Source: SZAS-103 sp964449135
Lineage (GTDB): Bacteria; Pseudomonadota; Gammaproteobacteria; Xanthomonadales; Xanthomonadaceae
Length of the DNA: 57,430 nt
Reading direction: 5' to 3'
Assembly (NCBI GenBank): GCA_964449135.1
Contig: CAYUXZ010000014.1
Location: forward strand, 1 to 57,430
Shown: positions 1-10,513 of the stretch, in pieces
Layout: every line of letters starts with the position of its first letter
How positions within the stretch are numbered: the stretch's first letter is position 1
The notes under the pieces: model-generated
Told to the model about the DNA's origin: nothing
Databases searched by the model: none
The model's input: the letters and a program-made list of their open reading frames with translations, nothing else
Program-made: the position numbers and the translations under genes

Positions 1-876
1 GTCCGCCGACAGCTCGCGCGCGACTTCCTTGATGACCTTGTTGCGCGGGTCGCCGGTCGTGTAGACCGGATGGCCGAAGCCGATCACGACTTCCTTGGCG
101 GAAACGCGCGCGCGAATGTCGGCCTCGGCCTCGTCCGGCGTCTCGTAGCGCTTCTGGATCTCGAACGCGACCTCATTGGCGCCGCCGTGCTTGGGGCCAC
201 GCAGCGCGCCGATCGCACCGGCGATCGCCGAGTACATGTCGCTGCCGGTGCCGGCGATCACGCGCGCGGCGAAGGTGCTGGCGTTGAACTCGTGCTCGGC
301 GTACAGGATCAGCGAGGTATGCATCGCGCGCACCCACAGCTCGCTCGGCTTCTTGCCATGCAGCAGGTGCAGGAAATGGCCGCCGATCGAGTCGTCGTCG
401 GTCTCCACGTCGATGCGCTTGCCGTTCACGGCGTAGTGGTACCAGTACAGCAGGATCGAGCCCAGCGACGCCATCAGCCGGTCGGCGATGTCACGCGCGC
501 CCGGATGGTTGTGGTCGTCCTTCTCGGGCAGCGCGCAACCCAGCGCCGACACGGCCGTGCGCATCACGTCCATCGGGTGCGCGGAAGCCGGAATCTGTTC
601 TAGCACCGCTTTCACCGACGCAGGAATGCCGCGCAGCGACTTGAGCTTGGCCTTGTAGGAGGACAGCTCGGCGACGTTCGGTAGCTTGCCGTGCACGAGC
701 AGGTACGCGATCTCCTCGAACTCGGACGTCGTCGCGAAGTCGAGGATGTCGTAGCCGCGGTAATGCAGGTCGTTGCCGGTGCGGCCGACCGTGCACAGTG
801 CGGTATTGCCCGCGGCGACACCGGACAGGGCGACGGATTTCTTGGGCTTGGGAAGGATGGGTGCAGGCTCGTTCAT
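1..876 (-). CDS. prpC: 2-methylcitrate synthase, partial (3' end outside window)
   Basis: Condenses propionyl-CoA with oxaloacetate to 2-methylcitrate, the entry step of the cytosolic methylcitrate cycle. The reverse-strand translation (292 codons visible) has the citrate-synthase-fold features of the short prokaryotic PrpC group: an early GNTALCTVG stretch, a YRGYDI motif near residue 40, HPMDVMRT near residue 100, GGHFLHLLHG, and GALRGPKHGGAN with the conserved catalytic-region histidine. The start is the ATG at 876, preceded by GGAGAA in CGAAGGAGAA. prpB lies upstream in the same direction, separated by one small membrane-protein gene, which supports PrpC over a housekeeping citrate synthase. 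The C-terminus is cut by the window edge. Confidence 0.9.
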   Translation of the reverse strand, partial: MNEPAPILPKPKKSVALSGVAAGNTALCTVGRTGNDLHYRGYDILDFATTSEFEEIAYLLVHGKLPNVAELSSYKAKLKSLRGIPASVKAVLEQIPASAHPMDVMRTAVSALGCALPEKDDHNHPGARDIADRLMASLGSILLYWYHYAVNGKRIDVETDDDSIGGHFLHLLHGKKPSELWVRAMHTSLILYAEHEFNASTFAARVIAGTGSDMYSAIAGAIGALRGPKHGGANEVAFEIQKRYETPDEAEADIRARVSAKEVVIGFGHPVYTTGDPRNKVIKEVARELSAD

Positions 877-914
877 CGTGTTCTCCTTCGGTCGCGGCGC
901 GGGCGCCGCGCGGT

Positions 915-1511
915 TCAATCGTTGAATTCCTCGGTCTCGACGCGGCCACAGCGTTCGACCGGCGTCGTCGGTGTCCTGCCCGGGCCGGAGACCGGCCGTC
1001 GCGCGCGCTGGTCAAACAGCTGGCACTCGTCCAGCACGGAGCAGTAGCAGACCCGCAATTTTAGACGCCCGCGCGCGCGTTCGCCGAACGCGGTCCAGTC
1101 CTTCTCGTCCTTGAACACAAGGAAGTTCAGGCGCTCATTGGCGGCGAGCACGCCGCCATTGAGGCTAGACCAGCCGAAGTCAGGCTTGCCTTCCATCTTC
1201 AACGCGGCAATCAGATGGTCCCAGTCTGGCTGCGGCTTGCCATCGACGTAGAAACTGACGCTCTGGATGCGCGCCGGACCCACGCCCTTGTTGGTCACCA
1301 TCAGGCTGCGGTCGTTGTCCGAGTGCGCGAAGATCAGCTGTGTCCACACCTGTGCGCGCGCCTGCTGGCGCTGGACATTCGCCGTGTACGCCGAGACCAG
1401 CAGCGCGAGCAGGCCGACCAGCGCGGCGATCACCGCGGCGACGCCGTCCCAATCGCGCCGCGGGCGCGACGACGGCTCGCCGATTGCAGGAGCGCCCGCG
1501 TCCTCAGCCAT
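915..1511 (-). CDS. Small membrane-anchored protein of unknown function inside the prp cluster
   Basis: Function not recognised. The 198-aa product has a charged, proline-containing N-terminus, one hydrophobic segment at about residues 23-43 (VAAVIAALVGLLALLVSAY), and a soluble domain beginning with a QRQQARAQVW amphipathic stretch. A YVDG-containing beta-rich region and a CYCSVLDEC cluster follow. Such single-span proteins with an 'NKGVGPA' strand are common as uncharacterised ORFs in Xanthomonadales. Its start overlaps the prpB stop by 8 bp and its stop lies 38 bp before prpC, so it is probably co-transcribed with the methylcitrate genes. The three or more cysteines near the C-terminus may be structural. 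Confidence 0.75.
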   Translation of the reverse strand: MAEDAGAPAIGEPSSRPRRDWDGVAAVIAALVGLLALLVSAYTANVQRQQARAQVWTQLIFAHSDNDRSLMVTNKGVGPARIQSVSFYVDGKPQPDWDHLIAALKMEGKPDFGWSSLNGGVLAANERLNFLVFKDEKDWTAFGERARGRLKLRVCYCSVLDECQLFDQRARRPVSGPGRTPTTPVERCGRVETEEFND

Positions 1512-2394
1512 CTTTCTTCGCGAACAGCGCGTCGAGCTTGTCTTCGAACGCGTGGTAACCGATGCGGTCGTACAGCTCCTCGCGTGTCTGCATCGTGTCG
1601 AGCACTGCTTTCTGGTGGCCGTCGCGGCGGATCGCGGTATAGACGTTCTCCGCCGCCTTGTTCATAGCGCGAAATGCCGACAGCGGGAACAGCTGGATCG
1701 CCACGCCGACCGAAGCGAGTTCATCGCGCGTGAACAGCGGCGTCTTGCCGAACTCGGTGATGTTCGCGAGCACCGGCACCTTCACGGCATCGACGAAACG
1801 CTTGTATGCGGGAAGGTCGTAGGCCGCCTCGGCGAAGATGCCGTCCGCGCCGGCCTCGACGCATGAGAGCGCGCGCTCGATCGCGGCGTCAACGCCCTCG
1901 ACCGCGATCGCGTCGGTGCGCGCGATCAGGAAGAAATCTGTTTCGGTCTTCGCGTCCGCCGCAGCCTTGACACGATCGGCCATTTCGCCAGCACTCACGA
2001 TTTCCTTGCCGGGCCTGTGCCCGCAGCGCTTGGCGCCGACCTGGTCCTCGATATGGCACGCGGCTGCGCCGGCCTTGATCAACGACTTGACGGTGCGCTC
2101 GATGTTGAACGCACTCGGCCCGAAGCCGGTGTCGATGTCGACCAGCAGCGGCAGGTCGCAGACGTCGGTGATACGCCGCACATCGATCAGCACGTCCTCG
2201 AGCGTGTTGATGCCGAGGTCGGGCAGGCCCAGCGAACCGGCCGCGACGCCGCCGCCCGAGAGGTAGATCGCGCGATAACCCGCGCGCTTGGCGAGCAGCG
2301 CGTGGTTGGCGTTGATCGCGCCAATCACCTGCAGCGGCTTTTCGGCCGCGAGCGCGGCGCGGAACCGTGCGCCATTCGACTGGGTCTGGCTCAT
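1504..2394 (-). CDS. prpB: Methylisocitrate lyase
   Basis: Cleaves 2-methylisocitrate to pyruvate and succinate, the last step of the methylcitrate cycle, in the cytosol. The 296-aa product is of family length and carries the isocitrate-lyase-superfamily signature KRCGHRPGKE at residues 122-131 (catalytic Cys125), a metal-binding DIDTG at 86-90 and an AINANHALLAKRAGY N-terminal strand typical of PrpB/PEP mutase enzymes. It is preceded 10 bp upstream by malate dehydrogenase, which can regenerate the oxaloacetate used by PrpC. The gene order mdh-prpB-(membrane protein)-prpC suggests one propionate-utilisation transcript. Downstream overlap of 8 bp indicates translational coupling. Confidence 0.95.
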   Translation of the reverse strand: MSQTQSNGARFRAALAAEKPLQVIGAINANHALLAKRAGYRAIYLSGGGVAAGSLGLPDLGINTLEDVLIDVRRITDVCDLPLLVDIDTGFGPSAFNIERTVKSLIKAGAAACHIEDQVGAKRCGHRPGKEIVSAGEMADRVKAAADAKTETDFFLIARTDAIAVEGVDAAIERALSCVEAGADGIFAEAAYDLPAYKRFVDAVKVPVLANITEFGKTPLFTRDELASVGVAIQLFPLSAFRAMNKAAENVYTAIRRDGHQKAVLDTMQTREELYDRIGYHAFEDKLDALFAKKDG

Positions 2395-2404
2395 TGCAAT
2401 GTGC

Positions 2405-3388
2405 TCACTTGGCGAACAGGTGCTCCACGCCCGCGCGTTCCTCGCGCAATTCCTTGTCGGTCGCGTTCATTCGCGCGCGAGAGAACTCGTTGATCGAAAG
2501 TCCCTGCACGATCTCGTAGGCGCCGTGCTTGCACACGCAGGGGTAGCCGTAGATCACGCCCGGCGCGATGCCGTAGCTGCCGTCCGACGGCACGCCCATC
2601 GAAACCCAGTCGCCTTCGTCGGTACCCAGCGCCCACGAGCGCATGTGATCGATCGCCGCGGAAGCGGCCGACGCGGCCGACGAGGCGCCGCGCGCCTTGA
2701 TGATCGCCGCGCCGCGCTGCTGCACGGTCGGAATGAAATTCGTTTCGTACCAGGAGGGATCGACCTGCGCCATCGCGCCCATGCCGCTCACGGTCGCGTG
2801 ATGGAGGTCAGGGTACTGGGTCGAGCTGTGGTTGCCCCAGATCACGACCTTCTTGATGTCGGTGTTGAGCGCGCTGGTTTTCTCGGCGAGCTGGCTGATC
2901 GCGCGGTTGTGATCGAGGCGCACCATTGCGGTGAAGCAGCGCGGATCCAGGTCCGGCGCGTTCTGCTGCGCGATCAGCGCATTGGTGTTCGCCGGATTGC
3001 CGACCACGAGCACCTTCACGTCGCGCTTGGCGTGCGCGTTGAGCGCCCTGCCCTGCGGCCCGAAAATCGCGCCGTTCGCCTCGAGCAGATCCTTGCGCTC
3101 CATGCCCGGGCCGCGCGGACGCGCGCCGACGAGCAACGCGTAGTCCACGTCCTTGAATGCGACATTGGCATCGTCCGTCGCCACGACGCCGTGCAGGGTC
3201 GGGAACGCGCAGTCGTTGAGCTCCATCACCACGCCCTGCAACGCGCCGAGCGCGGGCGTGATCTCGAGCAGGTGCAGGATCACCGGCTGGTCGGGGCCGA
3301 GCATGTCGCCGGCCGCGATGCGAAACAGCAGGGCGTAGCCGATCTGGCCGGCGGCGCCGGTGACTGCGACTCGAACGGGGGCTTTCAT
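2405..3388 (-). CDS. mdh: Malate dehydrogenase
   Basis: Interconverts malate and oxaloacetate with NAD in the cytosol. The 327-aa protein belongs to the malate dehydrogenase type 2 group: Rossmann glycine motif TGAAGQIG at residues 10-17, GARPRGPGMERKDLL substrate-loop region near 90-105, VGNPAN near 128-133, and the catalytic region WGNHSSTQYPD near 187-197. Two ATGs lie in tandem (3391 and 3388). The second is chosen because AGGAG is then 7 nt away. The position directly upstream of prpB suggests use in the methylcitrate cycle as well as the TCA cycle. A REP-like repeat pair separates it from the upstream aminotransferase gene. Confidence 0.95.
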   Translation of the reverse strand: MKAPVRVAVTGAAGQIGYALLFRIAAGDMLGPDQPVILHLLEITPALGALQGVVMELNDCAFPTLHGVVATDDANVAFKDVDYALLVGARPRGPGMERKDLLEANGAIFGPQGRALNAHAKRDVKVLVVGNPANTNALIAQQNAPDLDPRCFTAMVRLDHNRAISQLAEKTSALNTDIKKVVIWGNHSSTQYPDLHHATVSGMGAMAQVDPSWYETNFIPTVQQRGAAIIKARGASSAASAASAAIDHMRSWALGTDEGDWVSMGVPSDGSYGIAPGVIYGYPCVCKHGAYEIVQGLSINEFSRARMNATDKELREERAGVEHLFAK

Positions 3389-3411
3389 CATCGGACTCCT
3401 GGAGTTTGACT

Positions 3412-3530
3412 CCCTCTCCCGCTTGCGGGAGAGGGTTGGGGCGAGGGTGGCGCATGCGGTGGCGTTGTCGCAGGGACATGACCACCCTCATCCGCCCTTC
3501 GGGCACCTTCTCCCGCCGGCGGGAGAAGGG
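3412..3530. repeat. REP/BIME-like inverted repeat pair
   Basis: Two head-to-head copies of an intergenic repeat. One has the hairpin CCCTCTCCCGCTTGCGGGAGAGGG (two arms at 3412-3435) followed by TTGGGGCGAGGGTGG. The other starts with CCACCCTCATCC and has a hairpin of CTCCCGCC/GGCGGGAG at 3509-3528. A related single copy lies at 45448-45481. Such elements are widespread between genes in this bacterial order and may act as terminators or mRNA stabilisers. Confidence 0.8.
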
Positions 3531-3536
3531 ACTGCA

Positions 3537-4736
3537 CTACTTCAGTTCGGCGAAGAACTCCTGCACGCGGCGCAGGCCGTCGTCGAGCTGGTTCGCCGGA
3601 CAGGTGTAGCTGATGCGCATCGCGCGCGGCTCGCCGAAAGCGGCGCCGGGCACGCAGGCCACGCCCTTGGCTTCGAGCAACGCGTTGCAGAAATCCACGT
3701 CGTTCGCGATCTTCGTCGCGCCGTGCGACTTGCCGAACGCGCAGGAAATGTCCGGAAAAACGTAGAACGCACCCTGCGGCTTCGGGCAGACCACGCCGGG
3801 GATCGCCTTCATCGCGGCGATGACGCGGTCGCGGCGTTCCTGGAACTCGACGTTTTTCTGCTGGGGTACGTCCTGCGGACCGGTCAGCGCGGCGAGCGCG
3901 GCGGCCGTGGTGATCTCGGGCAGGTTGGTTATGTGGTTGGAGTTCATCGTGACGACCGCGTTCGCAACGACCTCCGGCGCGGCGACAAAGCCGATGCGCC
4001 AGCCGGGCATGCCGTAGGTTTTCGAGCACGAGTCCATGAAGATCACGCGCTCCTTCAGCTCCGGGCGTGCCATCACCACGTTGTGGTAGCCGATGCCGTC
4101 GAACACCATGCGGTTGTAAATGTCGTCGGTGATGATCCAGGTGTCCGGATGCTTGCAGAGCACATCGGCGATCGCGGCGATCTCGTCCCTGGTGTAGACC
4201 ATGCCGGTCGGATTGGACGGGTTGTTGAACAGGAACACCTTGGGTTTCTTCGCCAGCGCGGCGTCGAGCTGCGCGGGCGTGAGCTTGTAGTCCTGCTCGG
4301 GCGGGCACGGCAGCAGCTGGATCTTCGCGCCGACGATCTCGGCGATGTCGAGGTAGCTGGTCCAGTACGGCGTCGGGAACGCGATCGCGTCGCCTTCGTC
4401 GAGCAGCACTTCCATGAGGTTGTAGAGCACGCCCTTGGCGCCGATGCCGACCGCGCAGTTCTTCTTCGTGTAGCCGGTCATGCCGACCGCGGCCATGTGC
4501 GCGACGAACGCGTCGAGCAGCGCGTCCGAGCCGCGATTGGAGCCGTACTGGCCGGAATCGTGGTCCAGCGCCTTGCGCACGGCTTCATACACGTGGGGGC
4601 CGGGCAGGAAGTTCGGCACGCCGATCGAGAAACTGATGATGTCGCGGCCTTCGGCCTTGAGCTTCTTGGCCTTCTCGGCGACGACCATGATCGCGCTGGG
4701 CTTGGCGCGGCCAACGCGCGCGGCGAGCTTGAGCAT
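3537..4736 (-). CDS. Class I/II pyridoxal-phosphate aminotransferase (aspartate aminotransferase-like)
   Basis: PLP-dependent amino-group transfer, probably between aspartate (or an aromatic/branched amino acid) and 2-oxoglutarate, in the cytosol. The 399-aa protein has the fold-type I landmarks in order: FSIGVPNFLP near residue 38, YGSNRGSDALLDAF, NPSNPTG near 180, the DDIYNRMVF Asp/Tyr motif near 205, SCSKTYGMPGWRIGF with the Schiff-base lysine near 240, and an arginine in the C-terminal MRISYTCP strand. The start at 4736 has CGAGG about 10 nt upstream. An in-frame ATG at 4784 would add 16 residues and is less likely. Exact substrate specificity cannot be read from sequence alone. Confidence 0.9.
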   Translation of the reverse strand: MLKLAARVGRAKPSAIMVVAEKAKKLKAEGRDIISFSIGVPNFLPGPHVYEAVRKALDHDSGQYGSNRGSDALLDAFVAHMAAVGMTGYTKKNCAVGIGAKGVLYNLMEVLLDEGDAIAFPTPYWTSYLDIAEIVGAKIQLLPCPPEQDYKLTPAQLDAALAKKPKVFLFNNPSNPTGMVYTRDEIAAIADVLCKHPDTWIITDDIYNRMVFDGIGYHNVVMARPELKERVIFMDSCSKTYGMPGWRIGFVAAPEVVANAVVTMNSNHITNLPEITTAAALAALTGPQDVPQQKNVEFQERRDRVIAAMKAIPGVVCPKPQGAFYVFPDISCAFGKSHGATKIANDVDFCNALLEAKGVACVPGAAFGEPRAMRISYTCPANQLDDGLRRVQEFFAELK

Positions 4737-4859
4737 CTTGAAACCTCGGGGGATGCGGGTGCAAAACGGAGGAAACGCGCTCATTATTTTAGCATGGCCT
4801 CGCATCCGCACTGCACCCCTCGCTGCCACGCCGCCCGATCCATGCACAAGGGAGATCGC

Positions 4860-5597
4860 ATGAAGCACCGACTTCCGAACGCGCTGCGCGCCTCGCTGGT
4901 CCTGTGCGCGCTGGCATGGCTGGCGACCGCGCAGGCGCAGGTCCGCACCGCCACCGATGCGAGCGGCAACAAGATCAAGGTGGACGGCAGCATCGTGGTC
5001 GTGCAGCCCGACATCGAGCTCTATCAGCTCGGCGCCGGCGGCCTGCTCGAGCCGCGCAAGCAGTGGTCGGACAGTGCGCGCAAGCTGTATCCGGCCGCCG
5101 TGCATCGCCTGCTGGACGCCAAACACGTCGGCTCGAAACCCGATTTCCCCGTCCCCGACGATCTCGATCCGACCACGCGCCTCGGCCAGATCATCCGGCT
5201 CAATGAAGTCGTGGCGATGAGCATCGCCGAATACACGAGCGGATACGACACCCTCGCGACCAAGAAGGACCCGGTCACCGGCAAGCCGCTGATGGACTGG
5301 ACGCTGGGGCCGGGCGTCTCGGAGCTGCGCGACGCGACCGGCGCGGACTACGCGCTGTTCACCTACATCCGCGACAGCTACGCGACCGAGGGCCGCGTCG
5401 CGCTGCGCGTGGTGGGCGCCCTGCTCGGAGGCGGCGACATCGGCGGAGGCATGCAGATCGGCGTCGCCACGCTCGTCGATCTGCGCAGCGGCAAGGTCGT
5501 CTGGTTCGATCTCATGGTGAGACAAACCGGCGACCTGCGCGAAGAAAAAGGCGCGCAGACCACGGTCGAACATCTGCTCAAGGACCTGCCGTTGTGA
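4860..5597 (+). CDS. Exported protein of unknown function, first gene of a three-gene secretory operon
   Basis: Function not recognised. The 245-aa product has a clear signal peptide (MKHRLPNALRASLVLCALAW, cleavage likely after AQA near residue 24) and a mature domain rich in charged residues with a GGGDIGGGMQIGVATLVDLR motif near the C-terminus. The strand pattern 'YALFTYIRDSYATEGR ... GGGMQIGVATLVDLRSGKVVWFD' is typical of envelope proteins that sit beside an M48 peptidase in Xanthomonadales. The ATG at 4860 has AAGGGAGA 5 nt upstream. An earlier in-frame ATG at 4842 lacks such a site. The stop overlaps the next gene's GTG start (GTGA), indicating translational coupling. Confidence 0.85.
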   Translation: MKHRLPNALRASLVLCALAWLATAQAQVRTATDASGNKIKVDGSIVVVQPDIELYQLGAGGLLEPRKQWSDSARKLYPAAVHRLLDAKHVGSKPDFPVPDDLDPTTRLGQIIRLNEVVAMSIAEYTSGYDTLATKKDPVTGKPLMDWTLGPGVSELRDATGADYALFTYIRDSYATEGRVALRVVGALLGGGDIGGGMQIGVATLVDLRSGKVVWFDLMVRQTGDLREEKGAQTTVEHLLKDLPL

Positions 5598-6751
5598 AGC
5601 GCTTGCGCATTCTGATCGCATCGTTCGTGTCCGCGCTGCTGATCGCGGGCGCGAACGCCGCGCCGCCGATGCCGTTGCAACCCGGCGAACGTCCGGCGCC
5701 CGGCAGTACCGAGGCCGAGCTCTGGTACGGCATGGATCAGGTCGAGAAAGACGTCAAGGTCTCGCCGATTCTGGTGAAAGATCCGCAGCTCAACGCTTAC
5801 GTGCATGGCGTAGTCTGCAAGGTCGCCGGCGACTACTGCAAGGACTTGCGCGTGTACATCGTGGACGTGCCGGTGTTCAACGCGGAAACCTATCCCAACG
5901 GGATGGTGCTGGTGTTCACGGGCGCGCTGCTGCGGATGCACGACGAAGCCGAACTCGCGGTCGTGCTCGGCCACGAGTTCGCGCACTACGAGCGGCGCCA
6001 CACCCTGCAGCAATGGGACAAGACCAAGCACACCGCCGCGGTCGTCGCGACCCTCGGCGTGAGCACGGGCATCGGCGGCGGAATCGCCCTGCTCGCGGGC
6101 GGTGCGGCGCTTTCGCAGCATTCGCGCGATCTGGAACGTGAAGCCGACCGGCTCGGCTACGCGCGGACCGTGGAGCTCGGATACGACCCGCAGACGGGCG
6201 TGCGCCTGTGGGAGCGATTCCTGCGCGAGGAGAAAGCAAACAAGTCGGCCAGGCATTTCATCGTGTTCGCCAGCCACCCCAAGACCGAGGAGCGGCTCGA
6301 GGACGTGCGCGCCGCCGCCGCGGCCGCGCCGAAAGGCGACTACCACGACGGTCGCGATGCCTATCGCGGCGCGGTCAGGCCTTTCCTCGCGCACTGGCTG
6401 GACGAGGAGCTCGCGCGCCGCACCTACGACACCTCGATTCAGGTCATCACCGATCTGCGCGAAGGCGCCCCCGCCGACATCAACGGCACCCTGACCTTCT
6501 ACCTCGCCCAGGCCTATCGCCAGCGCCGCGGCAAGGACGACGCCGCGACCGCGAGCCGGCTCTACTCCGAAGCGATCGCGTTGCCCGATGCGCCCGCCGA
6601 TGCTTGGCGCGAAGTCGGCCTCGATCTGAAGCAGAACGGCCGGCGCGCCGAAGCCGCCGACGCGCTGCATCGCTACCTGAAGCTCGCGCCGGAAGCGTCC
6701 GATCGCGCCTTCATCGAACAGTACCTCGCCGAACTGGAGAAACAGCCGTGA
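5594..6751 (+). CDS. M48 family zinc metalloprotease, periplasmic, with TPR-like tail
   Basis: Endopeptidase of the BepA/LoiP type, expected to act in envelope protein quality control. The 385-aa protein has a signal peptide (residues 1-22), the zinc motif HEFAH at 127-131, and the third ligand region EREAD at 181-185. A glycine-rich hydrophobic hairpin (151-171) lies between them, as in M48 peptidases. The C-terminal 120 residues are alpha-helical and resemble TPR units (YLAQAYRQRRGKDDAATASRLYSEA, then residues 340-375). The start is GTG at 5594, overlapping the preceding stop. The stop again overlaps the next start as GTGA. Two cysteines (75, 82) could form a disulfide. Confidence 0.9.
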   Translation: MKRLRILIASFVSALLIAGANAAPPMPLQPGERPAPGSTEAELWYGMDQVEKDVKVSPILVKDPQLNAYVHGVVCKVAGDYCKDLRVYIVDVPVFNAETYPNGMVLVFTGALLRMHDEAELAVVLGHEFAHYERRHTLQQWDKTKHTAAVVATLGVSTGIGGGIALLAGGAALSQHSRDLEREADRLGYARTVELGYDPQTGVRLWERFLREEKANKSARHFIVFASHPKTEERLEDVRAAAAAAPKGDYHDGRDAYRGAVRPFLAHWLDEELARRTYDTSIQVITDLREGAPADINGTLTFYLAQAYRQRRGKDDAATASRLYSEAIALPDAPADAWREVGLDLKQNGRRAEAADALHRYLKLAPEASDRAFIEQYLAELEKQP

Positions 6752-7341
6752 AATCCGCGCGCGCCCGCTTCGTCGCCGTCGTGCTGATCGCGAGCCTGCT
6801 CGCCTCCTGCGCGAGCCCCGGCGGCGTCCTGCAGACCGCCGGGCACGTCGAGGTTTACGACCTGCAGCTCGACACCGACCTCGCCTGGGCGCGGATCAAG
6901 GATCCGTTCAAGCACGAGGAAATCTGGACGATCGACGGCATGGCGCTCAACAGCCTGAGCATCTTCTCGGGCATTGCGCCGGGCGAGCACGTGTTCATGC
7001 TCTCGCACGAGCGGTCCTCGCGCCCCGACGGCCCGTGGTTCCGCGCCGGCATGCGGCCGGAGGAAATCCGCGACATCATCGTCGCGGCGATGGGCGACCA
7101 GAAGATGGTCAACATCGCCACCAGCAACCTGCGCCCGCAGAGGTTCGGCGACGTGGACGGTCTGCGCTTCGACTTCACGATGGCCAATGCCGACGGCCTG
7201 ATCTACAAGGGCACCGCCGCCGCCGCGGAAAAAAGCGGCAAGCTCACCGTGCTGCTGTGGAAGGCGCCCGCCGAGTACTACTACGGCCGCGACGTCGCCG
7301 CGGTCGCGAAGATGTTCGACGGCATGCGCTTCAAAAACTGA
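6748..7341 (+). CDS. Putative lipoprotein, last gene of the M48 operon
   Basis: Function not recognised. The 197-aa product begins with a lipoprotein signal peptide ending in the lipobox LLASC (acylated cysteine at residue 21). The mature part has no obvious catalytic motif. It contains 'EIWTIDGMALNSLSIFSGI' and 'FRAGMRPEEIRDIIVAAM', followed by a DGLRFDFTMANADGLIYKG beta region and a YYYGRD stretch. The start is the GTG at 6748 overlapping the protease stop. Because all three genes are coupled by 4-bp overlaps and all are exported, a common envelope task is a reasonable inference. A shared terminator follows at 7361. Confidence 0.85.
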   Translation: MKSARARFVAVVLIASLLASCASPGGVLQTAGHVEVYDLQLDTDLAWARIKDPFKHEEIWTIDGMALNSLSIFSGIAPGEHVFMLSHERSSRPDGPWFRAGMRPEEIRDIIVAAMGDQKMVNIATSNLRPQRFGDVDGLRFDFTMANADGLIYKGTAAAAEKSGKLTVLLWKAPAEYYYGRDVAAVAKMFDGMRFKN

Positions 7342-7360
7342 TCTGTGCTGCTTACAAATG

Positions 7361-7386
7361 AAAACGGGACCTTCGGGCCCCGTTTT
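7361..7386. terminator. Bidirectional intrinsic terminator
   Basis: AAAACGGG at 7361-7368 pairs with CCCGTTTT at 7379-7386 around a short GC-rich TTCG-capped interior. It sits 20 bp after the lipoprotein stop and 22 bp after the convergent cyclophilin stop, with T/A tails on both strands, so it can serve both genes. Confidence 0.85.
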
Positions 7387-7407
7387 CGTTGAACCATCGA
7401 TGCACGA

Positions 7408-7917
7408 TCAGCGCTGGCTGTCGAGCACGCGATTCCACTCCGCCACTTTCGACGACTGCGCCGCCAGCACCGCCTCGACGTCGCCATCGATCGTCACCGA
7501 TTCGATCGCATCGCCGCCCTTGATCGCATCCACGACCTTCTGGTCCTCGGGGCCGACGACCTTGCCGAACACTGTGTGCTTGCCGTCCAGCCATGCGGTC
7601 GGCACATGGGTGATGAAGAACTGGCTGCCGTTCGTGTTCGGCCCGGCATTCGCCATCGACAGCACGCCCTTGTCGTGGCGCACGCCGTTGCGGGTCTCGT
7701 CCTCGAAGCGGTAGCCCGGGCCGCCGCGGCCGCTGCCTTCCGGGCAGCCGCCCTGGATCATGAAATCCGGGATCACACGGTGGAAGTTCAGGCCGTTGTA
7801 GAAACCGCGTTTCGCGAGGTTGACGAAATTTGCGACCGTAATCGGCGCCTTGTCCGGATACAGCTCGACGTGGATCAGGCCCTTGCTCGTGGCGAAGGTG
7901 GCTTTCAGTGCGGACAT
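7408..7917 (-). CDS. Peptidyl-prolyl cis-trans isomerase, cyclophilin type
   Basis: Catalyses proline isomerisation during protein folding. The 169-aa product has no signal peptide, so it is a cytosolic PpiB-like enzyme. Cyclophilin landmarks are all present: FHRVIPDFMIQGGCPEGSGRGGPGY (catalytic Arg and Phe near residues 47-52), SMANAGPNTNGSQFFIT near 88-104, and LDGKHTVFGKVV near 110-121. The ATG at 7917 is preceded by GGAGAA. A much longer open frame continues upstream on this strand but runs through the typA region and has no family similarity. The typA gene is divergent, with 195 bp between the starts. Confidence 0.93.
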   Translation of the reverse strand: MSALKATFATSKGLIHVELYPDKAPITVANFVNLAKRGFYNGLNFHRVIPDFMIQGGCPEGSGRGGPGYRFEDETRNGVRHDKGVLSMANAGPNTNGSQFFITHVPTAWLDGKHTVFGKVVGPEDQKVVDAIKGGDAIESVTIDGDVEAVLAAQSSKVAEWNRVLDSQR

Positions 7918-8112
7918 GGCGTTCTCCGAATGGATGCGTCGCGATCGACGCGATCGCGCGGGCGGGATGCGCATTCTAGACGATCCCGGGACCGGCCCTG
8001 CCCTCCGATGAACGCGCGTTGCTGCAACGCGGCAATGCGCGCCGCGAACAGGTAGAATAGGCGCTGTTCCCTTTTCCTGCGTTCCGCTGGCTCGGTCGGC
8101 GGACATACACCC

Positions 8113-9952
<1,840 letters not shown>

Positions 9953-9956
<4 letters not shown>

Positions 9957-10483
9957 GCCACATGGATTCGAAGGGCGATCCGGGCCGGACCACGCAGCAT
10001 CACCACCTCAGCGCGCGCGAGGTCAAGCAACACGCGGGGCCGTGGCTGATCGCAGTGGCTGTGCTCATCAAGTCGCTGCTCGCGCTCGCGACCGCGTTTG
10101 GCCTGGAGCTCTGGGGCGCGCAGCGCATGCACGACTGGATCGGCATGGAGATCGAACGCTACAACCTCAATCCCGACCACGGCTTCTTCGCCGAACTGAT
10201 GCACCGCACCAGCGAGGGCAGCGTGCACGTCGCCGCGTTGTTGCTGGTCGTCTATGCGCTGCTGCACGGCGTGGAAGCCTGGGGCCTGTGGAAGGACAAG
10301 GCCTGGGCGTCGTGGTTCGGAGCGATTGGCGCGTCGCTGTATTTTTCGGTGACCGGATTCGCGGTGTGGAACAGCCCGAACTGGATCACGATCGCGATAT
10401 TCGCAATCAACATCGGCGTAGTGTGGGTGCTGGTGTGGAACATCCGCGCACTACGCGCGCGCAACTCGTCCACCGCACGTTGA
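9953..10483 (+). CDS. DUF2127-like integral membrane protein
   Basis: Small polytopic membrane protein (176 aa) of unknown function, resembling the DUF2127 family. After a His-rich hydrophilic N-terminus there are about four membrane segments: near residues 31-52, 82-102, 114-132 and 140-163. It starts with GTG at 9953 overlapping the typA stop (GTGA). An ATG three codons later (9962) is an alternative start. Coupling to typA is direct, so if typA is really broken, translation of this gene would be affected. The HG-x-EAWGLWKDKAWASWF loop matches the family's conserved cytoplasmic loop pattern as I recall it. Confidence 0.75.
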
Positions 10484-10513
10484 CCATCGAGCCTCGCGGG
10501 CGCAGAACGCCCG

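Noticed and set aside
3360..4859. Long plus-strand open frame running into the exported-protein gene at 4860
   Set aside because: Antisense shadow of the aminotransferase gene in GC-rich DNA; the real start with Shine-Dalgarno and signal peptide is at 4860.
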